Source of the DNA: Tamarix chinensis
Taxonomy: Eukaryota; Streptophyta; Magnoliopsida; Caryophyllales; Tamaricaceae
Assembly: GCA_030549775.1 (NCBI GenBank)
Contig: CM060177.1
Coordinates: 94,236,236 to 94,300,235 of the forward strand
Reading direction: 5' to 3'
Length of the DNA: 64,000 nt
Numbering within the stretch: the stretch's first letter is position 1; every line of letters begins with the position of its first letter. Below the pieces are notes generated by a model. That model was not told the DNA's origin, did no database searches, and worked only from the letters and a program-made list of their open reading frames with translations. The translations under genes were made by a program, and so were the position numbers. Shown piece by piece: positions 11,946 to 22,635 of the stretch.

Positions 11946-13273
11946 GGCCAATTGAGGGGGAAGACGAAAAGATCAGAAGAAGACACACGGGGCAGGTGTG
12001 GCGGGACCACCGACCGGCGGTGGCAGGTGGTGCAATCCTGCCAATTGCAGGTTAGGTCGGGTCGGGAGAAAAAGGAAAGGAGATGGCATGCAGGGAGGGG
12101 AGAGATGGGGCTTGTTGCAGTCGAAAAAAGGAAGAAAACGACGAGGAGAGGGGCGGAGAGGGGAGGCCGGATGGCTTGCGGTTGTGGCCGGAAGAAGGGA
12201 GGTTGCAGGTCGAGTTATAGGTAGGCGTTGCAGGTCGGGGAAGAAGATGGAAAAGGAAAGGGGGAGGACCGATCGATCCAGGGGAGAAAAGAAAAAAAAG
12301 AAGAACCGGCCGGTGGTTGGGCACAAGGCCAGGGTCGCGGCTTGGGCTATGCGAGACGAGCCATGGAGGAGAGTTTGGGCCGCAGGCTGGCCCAAACCGG
12401 GGGAGAAATGGGAAAGAAAGAAGAAAGGAGGATGGATAGAAAAAAAAAGAAAAAGGAAAGGGAAAAAAAAGGAAATTAGGGGGAAAAATAGATAAAATAA
12501 TTTATGGAAAATAGGTTGTAGTATTTTTTTGTAGACGAATAAATTTTAATAATTTAAATTAATATATTTTAATATATTGGTTTAAAAGGTAAATTTTAGA
12601 AAATATTGGTTTGAAATATTATTTAAATAGAATGGGTATGATAAACTAACAATTTATTTATTTTAATTTATTAAATATTCACATCTAATTCTATATACAC
12701 AAAAATCTACAAAATAATTAAATTAAATAAATTTAAAAGGTAAAATCCTCAAAATAATTAAATTAAATAATTTTAAAGCTAAGTTATCCCAAATAAAAGT
12801 GATTTATTAAATTATAGACTTTTAAAATTTTAGGGGATTACACCCCCTCTCTTCCTTCCGCGCGTTTTTTTTCTCCTCGCCCAGTTCTCCCCCTTCTTTT
12901 TCTTCTTTTATTTTCCCTTAGACTAGCCAATCGACCCTTCTCCTCCTTCTTCTTCCTCCTGCTCCTCTCACGCCTGTAGATTGCAGACCTGCACCTCCCC
13001 GTACGCCGACCAGCCAGCCACAGTACACTATCCTACCACCTCCCTTCTCTTCCCTGTCCTTTTCCTTTCCTTTTTCAGACCCCAACCACCCCTCCCCCCC
13101 CCCCCGGTACCTCTTCACACGTGCCCTCCTTTCTTTCCTTTTCTTCTCCCCCAACCAAACAACCCCTACAACCTTGCAAACCTATACTGGCCTGCCACTG
13201 CCTACCGGCGACCTTGTCACACCTGCCCCCTCTTTCCCTCTTCCCCCTTTGTCATTTCCACCCCCATTAGCCC

Positions 13274-13280
13274 ATAAATA
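13274..13280 (+). promoter_or_regulatory. TATA box of LTR copy B
   Basis: ATAAATA followed by CCCC, aligned with CCTATAAATACCC of copy C. A leader containing GATCGAGC/AATCGAGC and CCCAGAAATTT is shared between copies B and C. Confidence 0.55.
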
Positions 13281-13919
13281 CCCCATACCTGACTTTAATC
13301 GAGCTCCACTTTTCTTGCCCAGAAATTTGCCCCTTGCTCCACCACCCCTTTAGACTCCTCCACCGCCACCTTCACCCAGCAACGCCGCCTGAACCACCTT
13401 CCAAAATCCTCCATGCACCACCCTCCACTGAACCACACCACCCACCATCTCTAATTCTTCCTGAGCAAGCCGATACAGCCGTACAAAATGGGTTACCCAA
13501 CCTTCCCATTACCTTCCATCACCGCCCCTAGCACCGCCATACGTCGTTATTCCTGCTGCAACCACCACTCCCCCTACCTCCCAAAACACCCAACAAAGTC
13601 TCCTCTACCTCCCCCTACCTTCCCCTGCCTTCCTTTCTCCCTACCTCCCTCTCCACCACCTTTGGCCACCACAACAACCGTCGCATGCGCTGCCACTTTT
13701 GTTGCACCACCACCACCATTCCAACTCCCTCAACCCAGAGAATCCATGATCACCACAACCACCCTCTCACTTTCCCTTTTCTAGCCTAGAAATCCCCCTT
13801 CCCAACCCCACTTCCTCCTCCACCGCCGCTGCTGCCGCCTGGTCACCACCACTCTAGGTTGTGTCTTAGCCTCCCTAACCTTTAAGAACTAATTTGTTTA
13901 ATTGTTAATTATTTTATTT

Positions 13920-13929
13920 GTGTTAATAC

Positions 13930-13970
<41 letters not shown>

Positions 13971-14020
13971 TTGGCATATTACTACTATTATTATTATTAT
14001 TATTATTATTATTCGAACCC

Positions 14021-14070
<50 letters not shown>

Positions 14071-14171
14071 TTGGGCACTATTATCACTAATGCTAATATT
14101 AAAATGATTATTCGAACCCTATCATCATTATTACTAAGATTTGAAGTATTATTACCATTATTATTATTATT

Positions 14172-14203
<32 letters not shown>

Positions 14204-14560
14204 TATTCTTGTCAGTATTACCTATATCACTAATGTTACTATTACTACTACCATTATTATTATTAGTATCATTATTGTCATTATTTTAGTAGTACTAATA
14301 CTATTATTATTATTATGATTTGGGTTATTACTATTATTATTATTATCATCATCATCATTATTGTTAATATTAAAGCTATTATCTTTAGTAATATAAATAT
14401 TGCTAATAATACTTTAACATGGACCAATATAACTACCAAGACCTATTTTAACTACTAGTGGTATAATTAGCTACCTTAAGAATAATACCCTTATTTTTAC
14501 TTATAAAACTACTACTACTATTATTATTATTAATCCTAATATTAGGCTATGATAAAGTTA
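13920..14560. repeat. Triplet-repeat block (TTA/TCA) in copy B
   Basis: Runs of (TTA)n at 13931-13967, 13990-14013 and 14022-14066, plus a (TCA)n run at 14174-14202. Translation gives only poly-Ile, poly-Tyr or poly-Leu, so nothing here is coding. Confidence 0.9.
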
Positions 14561-15691
14561 GGTAGGAAATAATGATAATTTTAGTAAGAGGGAAGTTAAC
14601 CCTTAGTATTTCCCTCTTATAGGTGAATTAAGTTAAAACCCTAAGGAGGCGTAGGAGCGTGCTCCAAGCTCGGCATCGTTTTAGGTAAGGATGTAGTTAA
14701 GGCCGCTTGTGTGTACTATATGCCTTGTATTCCATGTGTTATATTACATTCTGTACCTTATATTATTATGTCTGCTTACTTGTAACACAGTGCATAGTTA
14801 AGGTACGCTTATGTGACTTATTTATGGCATGTGTAAAATGATGTGTATGTTGTGCTTGTGGTATTATGTAATGTGACCCTCTAAGACATGCATGATAAGA
14901 TGGTTAATAGTATGGTATGGGGTGAAAGGATAAAAGGGGGAAAAGGGAGAATGAGTTGACTTAAGGGATATGAGAACGACCTCATTATCTCATGACCCAT
15001 GAGGGGGACAAATAAAAGGAAAATATGGACAAAATAAGAGAGTGGAGTGAGTCTTGTATGGGAAGTCTAGGGTTTGCATGGGATGGATGGTATTTGCATG
15101 GGGACGGTCCTTACGTGTGAAAAGTTACCTTGGGGTGTAAGTAAGGTAAGGGAAGAGTTGTAGGGGTGATTGGAGTCCTTGGGTGAAAAATAGTATGTGG
15201 GTTGGTATAAGGGTGTATAAGGAAATTGGCTAGGGTTTGGGGTAGCCAACTAGGGTTTTGTGGTAACATGTGTAAAATGGGAAGTAAGGTGAATTTTTTT
15301 GGATTGAGTCTAAGTGAGAGGAGTTGGGGATAAAGGAGCATGAGTTGTGAGGGTTGGAGGAAGGATGGGCCATATAGGCCGAATCAGGGTTTTTGAGGGA
15401 AACCCTAGAAGGCAATAGGGAGTTATCCTTAAATGGTATAAGGAAGTGGGCCTCTACCCACACCCTTAGGAATTGGGTATTCATGGTAAGTAAGGAAAAG
15501 GAGGAAAGGATGTCTAGAGGTGTTGGGAGGTACAAAGGTCCCAAGGTATGGGACGGGCCCTTTCAGGGGAATAGGAGTAGACGGATTATGACATGCATGT
15601 CAAGGGTGGAAATATTTATCAAATAAGATACTAACCATTTAAAGAGGAAGATTATTGAGCCGAGCTCAGATCAGTCCACCGATGAATAATA

Positions 15692-15699
15692 ATGGCCAG
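15692..15699. repeat. hAT target site duplication, left copy
   Basis: ATGGCCAG, identical to 22636-22643 on the other side of the element. Eight bases is the duplication length expected of hAT transposons. It lies within the AATAATGGCCAG minisatellite of copy B. Confidence 0.9.
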
Positions 15700-15719
15700 T
15701 AGGGATGGCAACGGGGCGG
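15700..15719. repeat. hAT terminal inverted repeat, left
   Basis: TAGGGATGGCAACGGGGCGG. It pairs with the right end with a single C/T difference. A start of the form (C/T)AGGGATG is common in plant hAT elements. Confidence 0.88.
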
Positions 15720-15960
15720 GTACGGATCGGGTACCCCTTATCCATACCCGAACCCGATAAGGAATTTGATACCCGTACCCGTACCCGTACCCGCATGGAT
15801 ATCCGTTGCTGTACCCATATCCGTACCCGACGGATATCCGTTACCCGACGGATAATTTGTACCCGACGGATAATTTTTTACCCGACGGATATCCGTTACC
15901 CGACGGATATCCGTTACCCGACGGATATCGTTACCCGACGGATATCCGTCGGGATTACCA
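15720..15960. repeat. Subterminal repeat array, left end of hAT
   Basis: About seven copies of a (T)ACCCGACGGATA motif, several extended to the palindrome GGATATCC. They follow a run of GTACCC repeats (15760-15800). Clustered subterminal motifs are typical transposase binding regions in hAT elements such as Ac. Binding here is inferred. Confidence 0.75.
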
Positions 15961-16164
15961 ACGATTCTATATGTAAAATTTCATATTTCTTATCATCTAG
16001 AACTCACAGCAGCCATATTATCAAATCTAACAACATGCTTCAACACATTACCAAGTAAACCATGAAGATATCAAATCCGACTCTGGGAATTATATAACAT
16101 TATTGTTTTTAAAGTACCAGCTTCTCATCTGTTTGATGCAGAGTGTTTGGTTTTTGCAAAACAA

Positions 16165-17314
16165 TCATTTTGGTGATAGTGGTTCATCTGCCACACCACT
16201 GTGTGAAACAATTGGCTCTGTTCCAATCATGCTGCTGATCAAAGGAATGCCAAATAACTTGTAACTCCCTTCCCTGGGTTTAACAGCTTCATGCTGAACT
16301 GATGTAGTCTTTGAAATCAGATCACTTGAAACATTAAAAGCTTGATGCATCGGCCAATTTCCGCTGTGATGTTCAACCCTTTGACCATGGCGCATTTGAT
16401 GGTCACTGAAACCTTGGCACCTGCGATTTCCTTGAACCAAGCATCTCATATCTTGACTTTGTTGAGGAATTTTAACACCAGATTCTGACAAACCCAGTGA
16501 CAGACCAGAAGGCACCATGGACCAATGATTTGCAAGCACATTAGATTTGCCTTCTTCATCTGCCAAATGTACTTTTACAGATGTCAAAGAAGATATTGCA
16601 GGTTGATGATCCACTCCAGATGGGCAGAACACTGAAGATGACGATACATTGTGTGCACCAAAACCTGACAGCAAATCGGAGTATGTAGGTTCTGGCCTAA
16701 TGGATGGAATCCAGTTCTCAGAGCAAGGCTTATGTGATAAAGAGGTTGCATCAATCTTGTCTTCTTCAAGCCACACAACAGGTTTCTCAGCGGTATCTGA
16801 CTCATTACTATCTGCAAGGCTAGCCCTCAAGTTCGGGATCTCTTGACCCTGCAAAACCCTTGAAAACCTAGTTGCTGGAGAAGGGTCTGCAGCCACTCTA
16901 GAAGAGCCTATTCGATGAACAACAATAATCGTTCAGGACTTCCAAAACATTTATAATCCTAATCCTACATACATTGGTAAGACCCTTACCTTCTTTAGTG
17001 ATAACAGAGGAGTCTGGGGATGCAGGGGCCATGCTCATTCGAGGCCTTTTAGTTCTGGTCACTGGAAGGGAATTTATAGTAGGAGGAGAAACAGCAGGTT
17101 CAATTTGCCATGGAGAAACTCTCTCTGGACGTGGTATAGTGGAAGTTTCGTCCCAACGTACCTGAAAGGCACCAATAAATAAATATAACAAAAAATTTTT
17201 GAAAGACCATAGATAGAAATACAAGTCGATGGCACTACCTTCAAGCACCTCCATTTAGAATCATGCCATCTCTTGGAATCAGCATCGTCAATCCCAACAA
17301 TAGTGCCGGTAAAC
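16165..17314 (-). pseudogene. Captured ARF2-like auxin response factor fragment
   Basis: Three exon pieces with intact splice borders are visible. Exon a (17314-17239) starts after TTTAG and encodes FTGTIVGIDDADSKRW...WRCLK. Exon b (17161-16990) encodes VRWDETSTIPRPERVSPW...KRPR. Exon c (16907-16165) encodes SSRVAADPSPATRFSRVLQGQ, later SDLLSGFG, and KLFGIPLISS near its end, then meets TGA. These are the end of the Auxin_resp region and the middle region of ARF2-type factors. The B3 DNA-binding domain and the C-terminal PB1 domain are absent. Introns are retained, so the capture was of genomic DNA. It lies inside the hAT element, on the transposase strand and downstream of it. No start codon in ARF context and no own promoter are recognisable. 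Confidence 0.85.
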
Positions 17315-18216
17315 CTAAAGGAAGACGAGTGATCACATGCTTCAACATACGCTTGTATAGATAACAATCAGTAAGAATATACATCACTAATCAGTGACAT
17401 TAAACTATAAGATAACTGTACATATAGACTTCATCAATACGCAAGCAAATTAGATAATCAATAGAGGGAAAACTTGAGAGACATGGGTCCAATAATACAT
17501 CTGAATTGGGTAACTAACACAAACCTTAACCAAAAACCACTTGACAATCATTCAGACCGAAAGGAAATAAATAACCAACTCATGCCCAAATACAGTTGCA
17601 AGATGCAACTTAAACTGCACATGCAGGTAAAAAAGGAAAATCCTCAAAAGGGATGCATGTCCTTTAACTATCTAATCACCTCTCTTCCAAAATCTTCAAC
17701 ATATGAACCCACTCATTAAGATACTACTATAATAAAACTCAAATCCATTAAATTATGCCAGCAGCTAATGACCTGTAAGTGCATGTGAACCCATTCAAAA
17801 ATATCATAACAGTACTCATTGAAACCTTTGAGATACACCCAGAATTTCATCAATGAAATAACTCCAATATGATTCAAGAAAATTGCATAAGCATCAGAGT
17901 TAAAAAAAAAAACCCCAAAGACCTCATGTGTATCAGATGAGCCAGATAGAATGCTAAAACACACACTACCTGTAATAAGTCTCAAAACGGCTTTAAAATT
18001 ATTTCACTCCAAGCATGCACGTGCTGATTCATAATAACCCAAATGATCATGCTAAACACCTAAGTCCAGGGATAAAATGGATTAGCTAATAAAATTACAG
18101 CAGCCAGCAGGCAAGATCAGATAAAATGTTTGCAGAGGATAGATAGAAACAACGTCAGTTCTTTGTCAAATTATCAATGAGCGAAATTAGTAATGGACTA
18201 ATGGCCCAGGACATCA
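17315..18216. other. Non-coding stretch between captured fragments
   Basis: No recognisable exon. It lies immediately upstream of ARF exon a (acceptor at 17315) and downstream of the U-box piece, so it probably contains captured ARF and/or U-box intron sequence. The junction between the two captured genes must lie here, but I cannot place it. Confidence 0.5.
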
Positions 18217-18474
18217 TCAGCATAGTTGACAGACAAACCTGCTAGCCTTCAATGGCATAGAAACAACCTCTGCATTGCCACTTTCAACTTCATTTTCAGC
18301 ATCTTCAATGGCATCACTCTCTTCCACTGGGACCACCTTCATTCCATTCAACTTGCAGGAGTTACTGCTGTCTGCATTCCATTCTCTGCATAGAAACAAC
18401 CTCTGCATTCCATTCTCAATACACACTCTTTCATATGTTTGGCCAGAAGCAATGAGGACCGGATCATACATAAG
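18217..18474 (-). pseudogene. Captured U-box E3 ligase (PUB-type) fragment
   Basis: After an intron acceptor (TTACAG) the minus strand encodes LMYDPVLIASGQTYERVCIE. This is the core of a plant U-box that recruits E2 enzymes, as in ARM-repeat PUB proteins. The expected continuation (KW..G...CP..) is missing. Instead the frame runs into NGMQRLFLCREWNADSS and then CKLNGMKVVPVEESDAIEDA, which resembles a later linker of the same protein class. A 22-base direct repeat (18254-18278 and 18386-18410, GCATAGAAACAACCTCTGCATT) lies at the rearrangement, as in filler DNA. The frame then ends shortly. It cannot make a working ligase. Confidence 0.75.
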
Positions 18475-18766
18475 CTGTAATGATATGGGGCACCTTCATT
18501 TCATTCATAGTAATTAAAATATATATAAAAAACATCCAATAATTCATCAACTTAGTAGCTAAAGTTGATAATGTACCTGTAGCATAATAGAAAAACATAG
18601 AAAAATATGCCAACAACAATATTGTTTAAAGTTTAAACATAGTAGATAATGTCCAAAAAAATAAAAAACTAGTAGAACACAAATCATGATAGGATGAACT
18701 TTTCAATCTACATTCTTCAATCTTCAACCTTCAGACTTTAATCATCATGATTCATGAATCATGGCA

Positions 18767-21195
18767 TCATGCATCTACCTGGTACATAAAAACAGTAAAA
18801 ATAAATAGTCAAAGACTCAAACATTGAATATATATATATATATTACATTTGCTAATATAACATTATAAAATTTATAAACTTCTAAGTTTTACCTCATTTT
18901 CACCATTGTCGTCGGAGTCCTCATCCTCAAAAGAAGTACGACAAGCGCCACGATAATGTGATACTTGATAGTCATTATTATCTAGAAAAGAATTGAAATA
19001 ATAAAATTAATAGATAAAAGAATACATATTTCATAATTAAACTAACTTTTAATAATATAAATAAAATATTACCATTGTTACTCATCATTGCTGCCCAAAG
19101 CCAATCTCGACCACACATCAATGCTTCTAAAGTCTTTGGATGTAGCCGATTGCGGTGAGGAGTGATAAACCGACCGCTCGTGCTAAAAGCAGATTCTGAA
19201 GAAACTGTGGAAACAGGAATAGCAAGAATATCTCTAGCCATATCTTGTAAAATTGGAAACTTAGTGTTTGTCTTCCACCATGACAAAACATCAAAATTCT
19301 CCATCCTTGGCATAACAGCCTCCTCCAAGTAATAGTCTAGCTCGTTCTTTTGCGATGAATTAGTGACACCATGGTTAGCTAACCACTTTTCATATATGTC
19401 TGCTTCTATAGAATCCAAACTAGCACTACCACCATAGGAAGTATGACTAGAAGTAGTCAAACCACAAGATGTACTTTTATTTCTCTCTACACGCCTCATT
19501 TTCTCCTCATACTCCCGAAATAATTCATAACATATTCTACGAACTTTCTCTATCTCATCATAAATGGAGTCCGGATAAATTAAAGAATAATAACACTCCA
19601 CCACCTTCATTTTATATCGAGGATCCAAAATGGCTGCTACTGCCATAATCCCATGAATAACACTCCAATATTTATCAAATTTCTCCAACATTTTTTCAGC
19701 CATATTCTTAATATTTTCATCTTCCTCTAATGCCCATTTAGTCAAAGCCAATCTAATCTGACATACCTTAGGGAAATATACGTTAGAAGTAGGATACTTA
19801 TTTCCCGAAAACAACAAAGTAACCTCATAAAACAACGATAATTTTGAACAAATAATCCGAGCTAATTTCCACTCCTCGGAACTAGGACAACATTTAAAGC
19901 TAGGCTCCAACCATGATAGCCTCTCAAACACTTCTTCATACAACAATGCAACATCAAGCATTAAGAAAGTGGAGTTCCATCTTGTCTTACAATCTTGTAC
20001 TAAGGCCTTAGTATATGGAACTTCTTTTTGTTGACAAACTTCTACAAACCTTTCTATTCTTTTTGGTGTTGCCCTCCAAAACACCACACTCTCACGAATA
20101 TTTTCAATTGTCTTTTGGATTACATCCATTCCATCCCTAACAATCAAATTCAGAATATGAGCAGCACAACGCATGTGAAAATATTTTCCATGCAATAAAA
20201 AACACTTCGCTTGTAATCTCCTTTTCATCTCATCAATCATAGCATCATTGGTTGTACAATTGTCAACAGTTAGCGTTGTGAGTTTTGTATCAATATTCCA
20301 ATCCACCAAAACAGTTAACAAAACATCACAAAGAACTTCAGCTGTGTGAGGAGCAGGAACATAGATGAACCTTAACAAAGATAAAAGGAAAAAAAATAAC
20401 AAATGAGAATGAGAAAAACACATTATCATATAGTATTAACATCAAAACTTAGAACTTAATGTAGATAAAATATTAAAAGTACCTGAGTATCCGACTTTGT
20501 AAATTCCATTGAGTATCAATCCAATGAGCTGTTATAGCCATAAAACCCTTCTTTTGATTTTGAGCGGTCCACATGTCAGTAGTAATTGAAACCCTACTCT
20601 TATTACAATGTAATAGGGACATTGTTTTATTTTTCTCAAACTCAAACATCTTAAGAATATCACTCTTTAATGTATTCCTTGAAATCAACTTAAAAGATGG
20701 TTGAAGACCAGACACAAACTTTTTAAATCCTTCATGTTCCACTATAGAAAGTGGATACTCATGCATGACCACCATATTACACAAGTCTTGCCTTGAAACT
20801 TCTTGATTGAATTCAATGATCATTATCTTTCCCTTTCCTTCCCCCTTTTGAGTAAATTGCAACTTGTTTTGGCCTACTCCTCGTATAACTTTAAAACCTA
20901 CACACTTCTTTATATGCTCATGCAAATGAGAAGTGCCATTTCTAGGATCCCCACTCAAACTTTTATTACAACCTTTACAAATGGCCTTCTTCTTCCCATT
21001 AGTTTCCACAGCATTAAAATGTTCCCATACAACAGAAGTTTTCTTTCTTTTTTTCCCTAGAGTAAGTTGTTGCACTTCTACATCTTCCTCTTCTTCATTT
21101 GTAGATGGGTCCATTGTATTGGGGTTACTAGCTGCAGCAGATGAATATGGAGGTGCTTGACTTGGTGAATCGGTAGTACTAGCTCTAGTTGCCAT
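18767..21195 (-). CDS. hAT transposase (BED zinc finger, RICESLEEPER/Ac-like)
   Basis: Four exons can be joined with GT-AG borders: 21195-20483, 20370-19073, 18981-18893 and 18778-18767. Together they make 2112 nt, an open frame of 703 codons plus stop. The first exon, starting MATRASTTDS, has a BED finger (VWEHF, then CKGC, then HLHEHIKKC) and a TTDMWTAQ segment. Exon 2 begins FIYVPAPHT and carries TVDNCTTND, FHMRCAAHILNL and the C-terminal dimerisation block STVSSESAFSTSGR, then LHPKTLEALMCGRDWL. The Asp, Asp and Glu of these blocks correspond to the hAT catalytic triad by family knowledge. The length is normal for the family and no stop or frameshift is seen. Exons 3 and 4 are inferred from splice consensus and phase. 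An upstream ATG at 21261 would add 22 residues and is less likely. Confidence 0.85.
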
Positions 21196-21349
21196 CCTTA
21201 ACCAATTGATTTGTAATAATCTAACAAAGTTGTTGTACAACCTGTAGACCAATGACAACAAAAGGAAAAATAAACATGAATGTTTTTTATAATTTCTTTT
21301 TGCAATTTTCTTCTACCTTTTTTTCCCTCCCATTTACATTCCTTTTCTG

Positions 21350-21700
21350 TAATTCAATTGCAGAACCTAATTCTGCAATTGCACAAACCTAATTCTGTAA
21401 TTGCACAAACCTAATTCTGTAATTCATGGCATATAAAGTAGTTATTCAATTGCACAAACCTAATTCTGTAATTCATGGCATCTTCTGCTTCTCGAACAGA
21501 TAAACAAAATTCATGCATCTTCTTCTTGTCTCGCACTCACTAGATAATGCTTCTAATTTAACAAAATTCATTATCATCTAGATAAACAAGTATAGCAATG
21601 CACGACAGGACAAAATAAATCAAGATGACATATAAAGTAGCCATTCAATTGCACAAACCTAATTCTGTAATTCATGGCATCTTCTGCTTCTCGAACACGC
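21350..21700. repeat. Direct repeats in the hAT 5' region
   Basis: The phrase TTCAATTGCACAAACCTAAT plus TCTGTAATTCATGGCATC recurs at about 21448-21484 and 21645-21681, with partial copies at 21353-21430. The longer copies extend into CTTCTGCTTCTCGAACA. This is internal duplication of probable 5' leader or promoter sequence upstream of the transposase. Confidence 0.75.
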
Positions 21701-21959
21701 CAGAAACTAAGCTCAATAAATCGAAAAAACAACTAACTAAAACTCTAGAGCAACTCAAAGTAATCAGGAGATGAATGCTTACCAGATTTACGAGTTCTGT
21801 GGTGGCTGATGGCGGCTGTAAATTACAACCAAGAGCAGTTGTGCGGCTGTTACGGGCTGAAGGCTGACCGCTGACGGTGTCACGGCGAGGCGGCGGCCGG
21901 CGGGTTGTGTGTGCGGTGTGCCTGACTGCCTGTGCAGCTGTGCTCTGTGTGTGTGTGTG

Positions 21960-22330
21960 AGTGTGAATGAATCGGGCAATCGGCTCGACTATTCGAGAGT
22001 CAAAGACTCAAACTCTCAAAGTCGAGTCGTCGGCTAGTCGACACAGACACTCGAGAGTCGAGAGTCGAGTCTCACAGTCACAGTTCAGACTTCAGACGAG
22101 AGAGCCAGAGAGGGACTGAGGGAGAGACCGAGAGTCGAGAGAGAAATCAGAGAGACAGAGATAGAGAAATTTTGACTTTCAGAGTTCGAGACTTCGAGTT
22201 CGTGACTTCGTGTTCGAGATGTATGACTGTATCTGTTAATGTTTACTATTAGTGTTAATGTATGACTGTATCTGTTAATGTTTACTATTAGTGCTAGGGT
22301 TCAATTCAATTTTAATTTTACAAGTTTTTG
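21960..22330. repeat. GA/TCGAGAG-rich low-complexity tract in hAT
   Basis: Repeated AGTCGAGAGTC and GAGAGA words (21990-22210), followed by a direct repeat of GTATGACTGTATCTGTTAAT (22218 and 22259). It lies between the right end and the transposase, so it is probably promoter or leader sequence. No gene. Confidence 0.6.
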
Positions 22331-22429
22331 CTGTTAATTTGAAGTAGGGTTAAATGTAAAATGACAATTTAATTTATAACTATAACTTATTTTTATATAA
22401 AAAGTTAAGGATAAAATGGTAAATATATA

Positions 22430-22615
22430 ACGGGTAAACGGGTACGGATATGGATAACGGATATCCGTCGGGTACGGATATGGATACCCCGTACCCGTAT
22501 CCGTACCCGAATCCGCCGGATATTTTTTTCCCTTACCCATATCCGTATCCATATCCGTTTATCATTATCCATTTCATTATCCGTCGGATAAAATCCGTCG
22601 GGTTTCGGGTATTAT
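22430..22615. repeat. Subterminal repeat array, right end of hAT
   Basis: Clustered GGATATCCGTCGGG, GTACGGATATGGAT, CCGTCGGATAAA and CCCGTATCCGTACCC words. They mirror in inverted orientation the array at 15720-15960. Confidence 0.75.
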
Positions 22616-22635
22616 CCGCCCCATTGCCATCCCTA
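22616..22635. repeat. hAT terminal inverted repeat, right
   Basis: CCGCCCCATTGCCATCCCTA, the inverse of the left end with one mismatch. The duplication ATGGCCAG follows directly (22636-22643). Confidence 0.88.

Larger units (their letters stand above)
7927..12842 (-). mobile_element. Giant solo LTR copy A, inverted, inside copy B
   Basis: Bounded by TGTAACACCCCCC on the left and GGGGATTACA on the right, with a perfect 5-bp target duplication CCCCC (7922-7926 and 12843-12847). On its own strand it starts TGTAATCCCC and ends GGGGTGTTACA, like copies B and C. It contains the family landmarks in reverse order: CAGTACGCTACGTACTGAG at 8421-8439, the minisatellite at 8633-8985, CCTCCTAAGG-type blocks near 10210-10250, triplet repeats at 10490-11300 and TATA at 11938-11945. 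Length is 4916 bp with no gag or pol, so it is a solo LTR inserted head-on into copy B. Confidence 0.8.
15700..22635 (-). mobile_element. Complete hAT transposon carrying host gene fragments (Pack-type hAT)
   Basis: A 6936-bp element with inverted ends: TAGGGATGGCAACGGGGCGG on the left, and on the right the reverse complement of the same 20 bases with one mismatch. It is flanked by a perfect 8-bp duplication (ATGGCCAG). Both ends carry clustered CCGACGGATA-type subterminal motifs. Reading on the minus strand, the contents are a 5' region with GA-rich repeats, a BED-finger/hAT-dimerisation transposase (21195-18767), a U-box E3 ligase fragment (18474-18217) and an ARF2-like fragment (17314-16165). 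Ends, duplication and transposase all agree. The element sits in giant LTR copy B and is the youngest layer there. It may be able to move on its own, which is inference. Confidence 0.9.

Noticed and set aside
11358..12495. Several open frames of 76-165 codons on both strands, rich in Pro/Ser/His or Arg/Lys/Gly
   Set aside because: They lie in the GC/CT-rich leader of LTR copy A. All frames are open because of skewed composition, and the residues are low-complexity.
12918..13784. Pro-rich and Arg/Gly-rich frames
   Set aside because: U3/leader sequence of LTR copy B, composition-driven.
13902..14289. Frames encoding poly-Leu, poly-Tyr, poly-Ile
   Set aside because: Direct product of triplet repeats.
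15705..16058. 117-codon + frame rich in Arg/Thr/Ile
   Set aside because: Translation of the hAT subterminal repeat array, not a gene.
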